From: CBDVAK01 sp965371945
GTDB lineage: Bacteria; Pseudomonadota; Gammaproteobacteria; Competibacterales; JAHEDQ01
Assembly: GCA_965371945.1 (NCBI GenBank)
Contig: CBDVAK010000171.1
Location: 1 to 7,351 of the forward strand
Direction: 5' to 3'
Length of the DNA stretch: 7,351 nucleotides
Below are positions 1 through 6,149 of this stretch, one piece after another. The position numbers and the translations under genes are program-made. Positions within the stretch are counted from its first letter, which is position 1; every line of letters begins with the position of its first letter. Under the pieces are notes generated by a model. The model was not told the DNA's origin. It ran no database searches and saw nothing but the letters and a program-made list of their open reading frames with translations.

Positions 1-34
1 AGGACCACCAGCACGGATAGCGGCCGGGCGAGTC

Positions 35-862
35 TCATTCGAGGACCTCCAGGCGATCGCCCACCTTGAGTTCACCAGCGCTGTTTTCGTGTACCAGATT
101 CTGCCCGAACCAAGCTTTGTTACCGGCGCCGACCTGATGAAACCGGAGCAGGGTTCGTAGTGGTTCGGGGCCGTCGCGCTGGCCGATCTGCTGGTCGGTG
201 GTGGTGATGGCGCAACGTGAGCAGGGCTTCGCCACTCGGAACACCAAATCTCCGATACGCACCCGCTTCCAGCTATCCTCGGCAAACGCATCGCAACCGC
301 TCACTACCAAGTTGGGGCGGAACCTCTCCATTGGCAACGGTTTCGGCAGGCGTGCGTTGAGCGCCTGCAGCGAGCCCTCCGAGATCAGCAAGAATGGAAA
401 GCCGTCCGCGAGACTGACTTGATCACCGTCATTGGCATAGTCGGGATCCACGCCTCGCCGGTATTGCGTCGCCATGCCGACGATGCGACAGGACGTATCG
501 AGAAACCGGCTGGCCCAGCCCGCGGCCGCCTCGCCTGCGTCCACCACCATGACGGAATCGTCCCAGACCGTGGCCGCACCGGGCTTGCCGGCCGCGGGCA
601 TCGCCACCAGCAGGGGCGCTGCCCCGGGTGCACTCAGCCGTATGCCTGATCCGCAAGGGGTGGCCTGGATCAGGGCCATTCGGGGCAGTTGCCGCTGGCT
701 CAGGAATTTCCCGCCGGTGGTGGTTAGCATCCAGCGTCGGTCGCCCTCGATGCCGTAACGGTCGACCCGGGCGGTCTGCAGCGCCTGTCCGCGGCAGGAC
801 TTGAGCGGATAGCGATATAGCGCGGAAAGCTTCGGGGTCGTGGTGTGGTCCTGATGCTGCAC
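35..862 (-). CDS. MOSC-domain protein, YcbX-like (molybdenum cofactor sulfurase-type fold)
   Basis: The protein has the two-part layout of the YcbX/MOSC family. An N-terminal beta-barrel domain opens with LSALYRYPLKSCRG and a GDRRWML motif, and a C-terminal MOSC domain carries RFRPNLVVSG, KPCSRC and FGQNL. Family members bind molybdenum cofactor. E. coli YcbX works in reduction and detoxification of N-hydroxylated compounds, so a cytoplasmic Moco-dependent reductase role is inferred. The first Cys of KPCSRC (about residue 214 from this start) is the likely Mo ligand. E. coli YcbX ends in a ferredoxin domain. This protein stops right after the MOSC domain, so an external electron donor would be needed. 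The start is uncertain: GTG at 862 gives 275 aa and begins about ten residues before the conserved domain, but has only a weak ribosome binding site. The frame stays open to a TTG at 1000 (321 aa), where the extra residues look non-conserved. It is the last gene of the metK-ahcY direction. Confidence 0.82.
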   Translation of the reverse strand: MQHQDHTTTPKLSALYRYPLKSCRGQALQTARVDRYGIEGDRRWMLTTTGGKFLSQRQLPRMALIQATPCGSGIRLSAPGAAPLLVAMPAAGKPGAATVWDDSVMVVDAGEAAAGWASRFLDTSCRIVGMATQYRRGVDPDYANDGDQVSLADGFPFLLISEGSLQALNARLPKPLPMERFRPNLVVSGCDAFAEDSWKRVRIGDLVFRVAKPCSRCAITTTDQQIGQRDGPEPLRTLLRFHQVGAGNKAWFGQNLVHENSAGELKVGDRLEVLE

Positions 863-1015
863 AATGGTTACCGTAGTGGCGGTTCGATACGCAGAAAGCC
901 GGTGACCTCCTCGCGGTGGTGATAAAGGTGCCGCAACCGTAGCCACGGGCAACCCATCGCGCCACCAGGGTCGCCACCGGTGACGGTCGCTGGGTCGCAA
1001 TAGCGCAGGCGTTGC

Positions 1016-2326
1016 TCAGTAGCGATAGCTGTCCGGTTTGTACGGGCCCTGCACCGGCAGGCCGAGATACTTGGCCTGTTCCGAGGTGAGTTCGGTCAGT
1101 GACGCACCCACGCGTTGCAGATGCAGCCTCGCCACCTCTTCGTCCAGATTCTTGGGGAGCAGATAGACTTTGCGCTCATACGCTTCAGGATGGTTCCACA
1201 GTTCGATCTGGGCCAGCACCTGGTTGCTGAACGAGTTGGACATGACGAAACTGGGATGACCGGTCGCGCAACCGAGATTGACCAGCCGGCCTTCGGCCAG
1301 CAGGATGATACGCTTGCCGTCAGGGAAGATGATGTGGTCGACTTGGGGCTTGATGTTGTCCCAGCGGTGCTGACGCAGGCCCGCGACATCGATCTCGCTG
1401 TCGAAGTGGCCGATATTGCAGACGATCGCCTGGTCTTTCATGGCCATCATATGGTCGTGGGTGATGACATCGATATTGCCGGTGGCGGTGACGAAGATAT
1501 CCCCTGCCGGGGCGGCTTCGGCCATGGTGACCACCCGATACCCCTCCATCGAGGCCTGCAGTGCGCAGATCGGGTCGATCTCGGTCACCCACACGCTGGC
1601 GCCCAGGCCTTTGAGCGATTGCGCGCAACCCTTGCCGACATCGCCGTAGCCACAGATCACCGCGATCTTGCCGGCGATCATCACGTCGGTCGCCCGTTTG
1701 ATACCGTCTACCAGAGACTCACGACAACCATAGAGATTGTCGAATTTCGACTTGGTCACCGAATCATTGACATTGAAGGCGGGAACCTTGAGTTCACCTG
1801 TTTCCATCATTTCGTAGAGGCGGTGCACCCCCGTTGTGGTTTCCTCGGACAGTCCCCGGACGTCATCCAGCAGTTGTGGATACTTGTCGTGCATGATCTG
1901 GGTGAGGTCACCGCCATCATCGAGAATCATGTTGGGACGCCAGTCGTCGGGACCGAAAATGGTCTGTTCGATACACCACCAGAACTCTTCGTCGGTTTCA
2001 CCTTTCCACGCGAAAACCGGGACTCCGCTGGCGGCGATGGCGGCTGCCGCATGGTCCTGGGTTGAAAAGATGTTGCAGGACGACCAGCGCACCTCGGCAC
2101 CGAGTTCGATCAGTGTTTCGATCAGTACTGCGGTCTGGATGGTCATGTGCAGGCAGCCGGCGATGCGAGCATCCTGCAACGGCTTGTCGATCTGATACTT
2201 ACGCCGCAATGCCATCAGTCCGGGCATCTCGGTTTCGGCGATCGAAATTTCCTTACGACCCCAATCGGCCAGCTTGATATCCGCTATCTTGCAATCGGGG
2301 GTCAGATTTTCGGCGGGTGCGTTCAT
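1016..2326 (-). CDS. ahcY: Adenosylhomocysteinase (S-adenosyl-L-homocysteine hydrolase)
   Basis: AhcY reversibly hydrolyses SAH to adenosine and homocysteine, removing the product inhibitor of SAM-dependent methyltransferases; it is a cytoplasmic, NAD-dependent enzyme and normally a tetramer. The 436-residue protein has the family landmarks: LHMTIQTAVLIETL (substrate-domain His near residue 60), NDSVTKSKFDN with the catalytic Lys around 202-204, the NAD-binding GYGDVGKG at 226-233, NIGHFDSEID, and the C-terminal KPDSYRY that reaches into a neighbouring subunit's NAD site. After DDGGDLT it goes almost directly to GLSEETTTGV, so it lacks the roughly 40-residue insertion of many plant and bacterial homologues. 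I chose ATG 2326 because AGGAG (2335-2339) lies eight bases upstream and the protein then starts MNAPAEN. An upstream in-frame start at 2386 would place coding sequence inside the riboswitch. It lies downstream of metK on the same strand, and expression is probably switched on by SAH through the leader RNA. Confidence 0.97.
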   Translation of the reverse strand: MNAPAENLTPDCKIADIKLADWGRKEISIAETEMPGLMALRRKYQIDKPLQDARIAGCLHMTIQTAVLIETLIELGAEVRWSSCNIFSTQDHAAAAIAASGVPVFAWKGETDEEFWWCIEQTIFGPDDWRPNMILDDGGDLTQIMHDKYPQLLDDVRGLSEETTTGVHRLYEMMETGELKVPAFNVNDSVTKSKFDNLYGCRESLVDGIKRATDVMIAGKIAVICGYGDVGKGCAQSLKGLGASVWVTEIDPICALQASMEGYRVVTMAEAAPAGDIFVTATGNIDVITHDHMMAMKDQAIVCNIGHFDSEIDVAGLRQHRWDNIKPQVDHIIFPDGKRIILLAEGRLVNLGCATGHPSFVMSNSFSNQVLAQIELWNHPEAYERKVYLLPKNLDEEVARLHLQRVGASLTELTSEQAKYLGLPVQGPYKPDSYRY

Positions 2327-2334
2327 GGTGCAGT

Positions 2335-2339
2335 CTCCT
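2335..2339 (-). promoter_or_regulatory. Ribosome binding site of ahcY
   Basis: AGGAG on the minus strand is eight bases before ATG 2326. It decides between this start and the longer in-frame reading from 2386, which has no comparable site and would overlap the riboswitch. Confidence 0.85.
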
Positions 2340-2342
2340 GGG

Positions 2343-2356
2343 ACCTGTCGACAGGT
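2343..2356 (-). promoter_or_regulatory. Perfect palindrome before the ahcY ribosome binding site (candidate riboswitch expression platform)
   Basis: ACCTGTCGACAGGT is a 14-base perfect palindrome. It lies between the riboswitch aptamer and the ahcY Shine-Dalgarno sequence, whose AGGAG is at 2335-2339. As RNA it can form a 5-bp hairpin with a UCGA loop, extendable past an A-C mismatch by two G-C pairs (GG before, CC after). Its position suggests it is part of the expression platform that controls access to the ribosome binding site. No U-tract follows, so it is not an intrinsic terminator. A DNA operator is possible but less likely. Confidence 0.5.
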
Positions 2357-2371
2357 TCCGGTTTCAAAGAC

Positions 2372-2450
2372 CGAGCGCAGTTGCAATAGTAATGCCCCGA
2401 TGCACCGAGCCTGGCAGGTCGAAACCCTGTCGCAACGCTCCTCGGTACAT
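2372..2450 (-). ncRNA. SAH riboswitch in the ahcY leader
   Basis: Read on the minus strand, the leader matches the SAH riboswitch pattern in primary sequence and pairing. It begins CCGAGGAGCGTTGCGAC, has the conserved CCAGGCTCGG in the middle and ends in TGCGCTCGG. P1 is a 10-bp helix with one G-U pair, formed by 2441-2450 and 2400-2409. P2 is a short CAGG/CCTG stem (2426-2429 with 2415-2418). The pseudoknot pairs GAGCGT (2435-2440) with GCGCTC (2373-2378), ending in one G-U pair. In the known class, SAH binding turns on SAH-recycling genes, and ahcY directly downstream fits. The assignment is from memory of the consensus; a covariance-model search would confirm it. Confidence 0.92.
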
Positions 2451-2461
2451 GTGGGCAGTAG

Positions 2462-3622
2462 TTATAGGCCAGCGGCCTCGCGCAGCGCCTCGGCACGGTC
2501 AGTCTGCTCCCAGCTGAACTGTGGCAACTCTCTGCCAAAATGGCCATAGGCGGCTGTTTCCCGGTATATCGGGCGGATCAGATCAAGCATTTTGATCATG
2601 CCGTTGGGCGTGAGATCGAAGTACTCGCGAACCAGCGCTTCAAGGCGTTCCTCCGGAATTGTGGCGGTGCCGAACGTCTCGATGCTGACTGAAGTGGGCT
2701 CAGCGACCCCGATGGCATAGGAGACCTGAATCTCGCAGCGTTCCGCGAGCCCGGCCGCGACCACGTTCTTGGCGACATAGCGACCCGCATAGGCAGCGGA
2801 ACGATCGACCTTGGAAGGATCCTTGCCGGAAAAAGCGCCGCCGCCGTGGCGGGCCATCCCACCATAGGTATCGACGATGATCTTGCGCCCGGTGAGTCCG
2901 CAGTCACCGACCGGACCGCCGATCACGAAGTTGCCGGTGGGGTTAATGTGGAACTGGGTGCTGTTGCCCAGCCACTGCTCAGGCAAAGTCGGTTTGATAA
3001 TCACCTCCATCACTGCTTCGCGCAGATCCCGTTGTGAAATGTCGGGATCGTGCTGCGTGGACAACACCACGGCATCGATACCGGCCGGTTTGCCGTCCTC
3101 ATAGCGAAAGGTGATCTGGCTCTTGGCATCGGGGCGCAGCCAGGGCAGCGTGCCGTTCTTGCGCTCCAGCGACTGGCGCATCATCAGTCGGTGTGCATAG
3201 GTGATCGGTGCGGGCATCAGCACATCGGTTTCGTTGCTGGCATAGCCGAACATCAGGCCCTGGTCACCTGCGCCCTGGGTCTCGGGCGTGGGCCGGTCGA
3301 CACCTTGGGCGATATCGGATGACTGCTTGCCGATCATCGACATCACCGCGCAGGTGGCACCGTCGAAGCCCATATCGGAGCTGCGGTAGCCGATGTCGAT
3401 GATGGTGCCGCGCACCACGTCCTCCAGATCCACCCAGGCTGAAGTGGTGATTTCGCCCGCGACCATCACCCCGCCGGTCTTGATCATGGTCTCGCAGGCC
3501 ACGCGCGCACCGCGGTCCTGCTCGAGAATGGCATCCAGGATGGCATCCGAGATCTGATCTGCGATCTTGTCCGGATGCCCTTCGGATACGGATTCTGATG
3601 TAAAGAGAAAAGTCCTGCTCAT
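2462..3622 (-). CDS. metK: S-adenosylmethionine synthetase (methionine adenosyltransferase)
   Basis: MetK makes SAM from methionine and ATP, releasing phosphate and diphosphate; it is a cytoplasmic Mg2+/K+-dependent enzyme. The 386-residue length is typical of the bacterial family. The protein starts with the expected FTSESVSEGHPDK, with the catalytic His at 16 and metal-binding Asp at 18. It has the ATP-binding GAGDQG at 117-122, the glycine-rich GGGAFSGKD signature at 260-268 followed by KVDRSAAY, and the late DLIRPIYRETAAYGHFGR block. ATG 3622 is chosen because it places the conserved N-terminus at the family's usual distance, although the ribosome binding site is weak (GAGA about five bases upstream). 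It is the first gene of the leftward unit and is followed after 135 bases by ahcY, so enzymes making SAM and clearing SAH are probably co-transcribed. It is divergent from tkt. I saw no known SAM riboswitch in its own leader. Confidence 0.98.
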   Translation of the reverse strand: MSRTFLFTSESVSEGHPDKIADQISDAILDAILEQDRGARVACETMIKTGGVMVAGEITTSAWVDLEDVVRGTIIDIGYRSSDMGFDGATCAVMSMIGKQSSDIAQGVDRPTPETQGAGDQGLMFGYASNETDVLMPAPITYAHRLMMRQSLERKNGTLPWLRPDAKSQITFRYEDGKPAGIDAVVLSTQHDPDISQRDLREAVMEVIIKPTLPEQWLGNSTQFHINPTGNFVIGGPVGDCGLTGRKIIVDTYGGMARHGGGAFSGKDPSKVDRSAAYAGRYVAKNVVAAGLAERCEIQVSYAIGVAEPTSVSIETFGTATIPEERLEALVREYFDLTPNGMIKMLDLIRPIYRETAAYGHFGRELPQFSWEQTDRAEALREAAGL

Positions 3623-3684
3623 ACCGGTCTCAACATATCCCGTTATTGGGCAGCGCGACCCGATGCCGCGCGCCGAGCCGCCAG

Positions 3685-3713
3685 ATTCTACATGGCCTCG
3701 CCGTCGCGGTCAT
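3685..3713 (-). promoter_or_regulatory. Candidate sigma-70 promoter of metK
   Basis: On the minus strand a -10-like TAGAAT (3685-3690, 5/6 to consensus) is preceded, at 17 bases, by a -35-like ATGACC (3708-3713, 4/6). Transcription would start near 3678 and give a leader of about 55 bases before ATG 3622. The leader is GC-rich and could fold, but I recognise no known regulatory RNA in it. Confidence 0.4.
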
Positions 3714-3763
3714 CTGCAAGGAGGCGGCTTGAAGACACATCATCTTGTCGCACTGCACCATCA

Positions 3764-3795
3764 AATATTGTTGACAAGCGCGAGGCAACAATATT
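3764..3795. promoter_or_regulatory. Perfect inverted repeat, candidate operator
   Basis: AATATTGTTG (3764-3773) and CAACAATATT (3786-3795) are exact reverse complements separated by 12 bases. The repeat sits in the AT-rich part of the divergent intergenic region. Its left arm and spacer overlap the plus-strand TTGACA at 3771-3776, so a bound dimeric regulator would block or modulate rightward transcription and could also affect metK. Each arm contains the self-complementary AATATT. The regulator is unknown; an ArsR- or LysR-type protein is only a guess. Confidence 0.6.
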
Positions 3796-3800
3796 AGAAG
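3771..3800 (+). promoter_or_regulatory. Candidate sigma-70 promoter toward tkt
   Basis: TTGACA (3771-3776) is a perfect -35 box. At 18 bases it is followed by TAGAAG (3795-3800, 4/6 to the -10 consensus); TATTAG at 3792-3797 is an alternative at a short 15-base spacing. Transcription would start near 3807 and give a tkt leader of about 230 bases. A second, weaker possibility is TTGCAG (3937-3942) with GATAGT (3960-3965), giving a leader of about 70 bases. Confidence 0.45.
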
Positions 3801-4030
3801 ATATCGATTGACTTGTTTGCCCGCTAGGTGGGTAAGAATCGATTCAAGGGTGGGTCCGTGGCGGCCGCGCAGACGTGCCGACAGGCTCTGCTTGGTTCTC
3901 CAGGGGAATCCGGCTGTGCATCTATGGCTGCGGCCGTTGCAGTGGTCAGCCAACCGTTCGATAGTATTCGCCACCGGTCGACGATATCATCGGCCCCCCC
4001 ACCTTGTACCGCAACGATCCGCAAATCCCA

Positions 4031-4034
4031 GGAG
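4031..4034 (+). promoter_or_regulatory. Ribosome binding site of tkt
   Basis: The core GGAG (within CAGGAG) lies six bases before ATG 4041. This fixes the transketolase start and argues against the upstream extension of the same open frame to 3828. Confidence 0.85.
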
Positions 4035-4040
4035 TCTTCA

Positions 4041-6035
4041 ATGGCGTCGCGTAGAGAACTGGCCAACGCTATCCGTGCTCTGAGCATGGACGCGGTACAG
4101 AAAGCGAAATCCGGACACCCCGGTGCCCCCATGGGCATGGCTGACATCGCTGAGGTGTTGTGGAACGATTTTCTCAAGCACAATCCAGCCAACCCGAAAT
4201 GGCCGGATCGTGACCGCTTCGTACTCTCCAACGGCCACGGCTCGATGTTGATCTACTCGCTGCTTTATCTGAGCGGCTATGATCTCGGAATCGAGGATCT
4301 CAAACAGTTCCGGCAATTGCACTCGCGCACCGCCGGCCACCCCGAATACGGTCTCACCCCCGGTGTCGAGACCACCACCGGCCCGTTGGCTCAGGGTCTG
4401 GCCAACGCCGTGGGCATGGCACTGGCGGAACGATTGCTGGCACAACGCTTCAACATCGATGACCACCATATCGTCGATCACCATACCTATGTGTTTCTGG
4501 GCGATGGCTGCCTGATGGAAGGTCTCTCCCACGAGGTTTGTTCGCTGGCAGGCACCCTGGGGATCGGCAAGTTGATCGGTTTTTATGACGACAATGGCAT
4601 CTCCATCGACGGCGAGGTCAAAGGCTGGTTCCGGGACGATACGCCGGCCCGCTTCGAGGCCTATGGCTGGCATGTGGTTCGTGATGTCGACGGTCACGAC
4701 TCCGGGAGCGTGCGCCGCGCGCTCGAGCAGGCCCGCGCGGTGACTGACAAACCGAGCCTGATCTGCTGCAAGACGGTGATTGGCTATGGCGCCCCCAACC
4801 TGGCTGGCAGCCACGATTGTCATGGTGCGCCGCTGGGGGAGGAGGAGATCGCCGCAACCCGCGCCAACATTGGCTGGAGCCACCCACCGTTCGAGGTGCC
4901 TGCGGATATTCTGGAGGGCTGGAACGCCACCGGCCGCGGCGCCGCGGCGGAGTCTGAATGGCGTAGTCGTTTCGAGGCATACCGGGCCGCCCAACCCGAA
5001 CTCGCCAGCGAGTTCGAGCGTCAGATCGCGGGCGAACTGCCAGCTGATTTCGATCAGACCCTGGCTGCGTACATAGCCGAGACCCAGCAACGCGCCGCCA
5101 CCATTCCGACCCGCAAGGCCTCACAGAACGCACTCAACGCACTGGGCCCCTCGTTGCCGGAGTTCGTCGGTGGATCGGCGGATCTGACACCTTCCAACAA
5201 CACCATCTGGTCCGGATCGGTCGTGCTGGGTGAAGATAGCGGGACACCCAACTATCTGCACTATGGAGTTCGCGAGTTCGGCATGTCCGCGGTGATGAAC
5301 GGGCTCACCTTGCATGGTGGCTTCATTCCCTATGGCGGCACTTTTCTGGTGTTCTCGGACTATGCGCGCAATGCGCTGCGGATGGCGGCCCTGATGGGGT
5401 TGCGATCCATATTCGTGTATACCCATGATTCCATTGGTCTCGGCGAGGACGGACCGACCCATCAGCCGGTCGAGCATGCTGCGTCTCTGCGGCTGATTCC
5501 CAACATGCATGTCTGGCGCCCCTGTGACGAAACCGAGTCGGCAGTGGCCTGGGGTGCCGCGGTCAAACGTGCTGACGGGCCGGCCTGTCTGCTGTTCTCA
5601 CGCCAGAACCTGCCCGCGCAGCCGCGGGATTCGCGCCAGTTGACAGACATAGTCCGTGGTGGCTATGTGCTGCGCGACTGTCAGGGTTCGCCGGAGGCAC
5701 TGGTCATCGCCACCGGCTCCGAGGTGCAACTCGCGGTGGCGGCGGCAGCGACGCTGGAAGCCGAAGGTCGCCGGGTGCGGGTGATATCCATGCCCTGTGT
5801 GGATGTTTTCGAAGTGCAGGATGACGACTATCGAGAATCGGTGTTGCCGTCGGCGGTGACCGCCCGGGTGGTGGTGGAAGCCGGGGTGAGTGCGTCGTGG
5901 CGAGGCTACGCGGGGCCAGCCGGCACCGTGCTGGGCCTGGACCGTTTCGGTGAATCGGCGCCTGCGGGCCAGTTGATGGAGTTGTTCGGTTTCACCGCGG
6001 AGCGGGTTGCAGGGGCACTGCGCGACGTGTTGTGA
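4041..6035 (+). CDS. tkt: Transketolase
   Basis: Transketolase moves two-carbon ketol units between sugar phosphates using thiamine diphosphate and a divalent cation, in the non-oxidative pentose phosphate pathway and, in autotrophs, the Calvin cycle. The 664-residue protein is the usual bacterial size, and its N-terminal numbering coincides with E. coli TktA: His26 in SGHPGAPMG, His66 in SNGHGSM, His100, the ThDP motif GDG at 154-156 ending at Asn185 in DDNGISIDG, and His261 in SHDCHGAPLG. The pyrimidine-binding domain has GGSADL (Asp381), the catalytic Glu412 in VREFGM, and His474 in GEDGPTHQPVEH. The C-terminal domain has IATGSEVQLAV and FGESAP. ATG 4041 is supported by CAGGAG just upstream. 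It is divergent from metK and followed by gap 114 bases downstream, probably in one transcript. Heterotrophic and Calvin-cycle (cbbT) roles cannot be separated from this window; no other Calvin-cycle-specific gene is visible. Confidence 0.98.
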   Translation: MASRRELANAIRALSMDAVQKAKSGHPGAPMGMADIAEVLWNDFLKHNPANPKWPDRDRFVLSNGHGSMLIYSLLYLSGYDLGIEDLKQFRQLHSRTAGHPEYGLTPGVETTTGPLAQGLANAVGMALAERLLAQRFNIDDHHIVDHHTYVFLGDGCLMEGLSHEVCSLAGTLGIGKLIGFYDDNGISIDGEVKGWFRDDTPARFEAYGWHVVRDVDGHDSGSVRRALEQARAVTDKPSLICCKTVIGYGAPNLAGSHDCHGAPLGEEEIAATRANIGWSHPPFEVPADILEGWNATGRGAAAESEWRSRFEAYRAAQPELASEFERQIAGELPADFDQTLAAYIAETQQRAATIPTRKASQNALNALGPSLPEFVGGSADLTPSNNTIWSGSVVLGEDSGTPNYLHYGVREFGMSAVMNGLTLHGGFIPYGGTFLVFSDYARNALRMAALMGLRSIFVYTHDSIGLGEDGPTHQPVEHAASLRLIPNMHVWRPCDETESAVAWGAAVKRADGPACLLFSRQNLPAQPRDSRQLTDIVRGGYVLRDCQGSPEALVIATGSEVQLAVAAAATLEAEGRRVRVISMPCVDVFEVQDDDYRESVLPSAVTARVVVEAGVSASWRGYAGPAGTVLGLDRFGESAPAGQLMELFGFTAERVAGALRDVL

Positions 6036-6050
6036 GCGCATGCCGGGTCA

Positions 6051-6080
6051 GGGGGTATCGCGAACACGATCGCAGCCCCC
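6051..6080 (+). other. Possible hairpin in the tkt-gap gap
   Basis: GGGGG (6051-6055) can pair with CCCCC (6076-6080), and inside it ATCG (6057-6060) with CGAT (6067-6070) around a six-base loop, with an asymmetric internal loop between the two stems. A run of six T occurs only some 25 bases later, so this is not a convincing terminator. It could be an mRNA processing or stabilising structure between tkt and gap, or chance in GC-rich sequence. Confidence 0.3.
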
Positions 6081-6149
6081 GAGTCGACATCAAGCAGATG
6101 AATTCGGTTTTTTCTGGAACTTTATTCGAGAACTAGGGGGGAGTATCCG

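Larger units (their letters stand above)
3623..4040. other. Divergent intergenic region between metK and tkt
   Basis: These 418 bases separate two divergent metabolic units. No stretch has recognisable protein features. The tkt frame stays open upstream to about 3828, but the translated residues show no family similarity and the tkt start has its own strong ribosome binding site. What can be seen is a metK promoter candidate on the minus strand (3685-3713), a perfect inverted repeat (3764-3795) with an overlapping plus-strand promoter candidate, a second palindrome GAATCGATTC at 3836-3845, and a run of seven C at 3994-4000. The sequence around 3760-3845 is clearly more AT-rich than its surroundings, as expected for a promoter and operator zone. 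Confidence 0.7.

Noticed and set aside
1115..2065. Long open frame antisense to ahcY (316 codons)
   Set aside because: It lies fully opposite a well-conserved gene, has no recognisable domain, and such antisense frames are common in GC-rich DNA.
3623..3684. SAM-sensing riboswitch in the metK leader
   Set aside because: The leader is short and GC-rich with several possible small stems, but none of the conserved blocks of known SAM riboswitch classes could be recognised.
3630..3974. Minus-strand open frame of 114 codons in the metK-tkt gap
   Set aside because: It spans the promoter and inverted-repeat zone, ends just before metK, has no recognisable domain, and its composition looks like translated noncoding DNA.
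3828..4040. Upstream extension of transketolase by 71 residues
   Set aside because: The frame is open, but the residues show no transketolase similarity, the domain starts at MASRRELANAI as in E. coli, and CAGGAG sits directly before ATG 4041.
4038..5090. Long open frame antisense to tkt (350 codons)
   Set aside because: The coding strand is unambiguous transketolase; the reverse translation is low in recognisable motifs and reflects codon bias.
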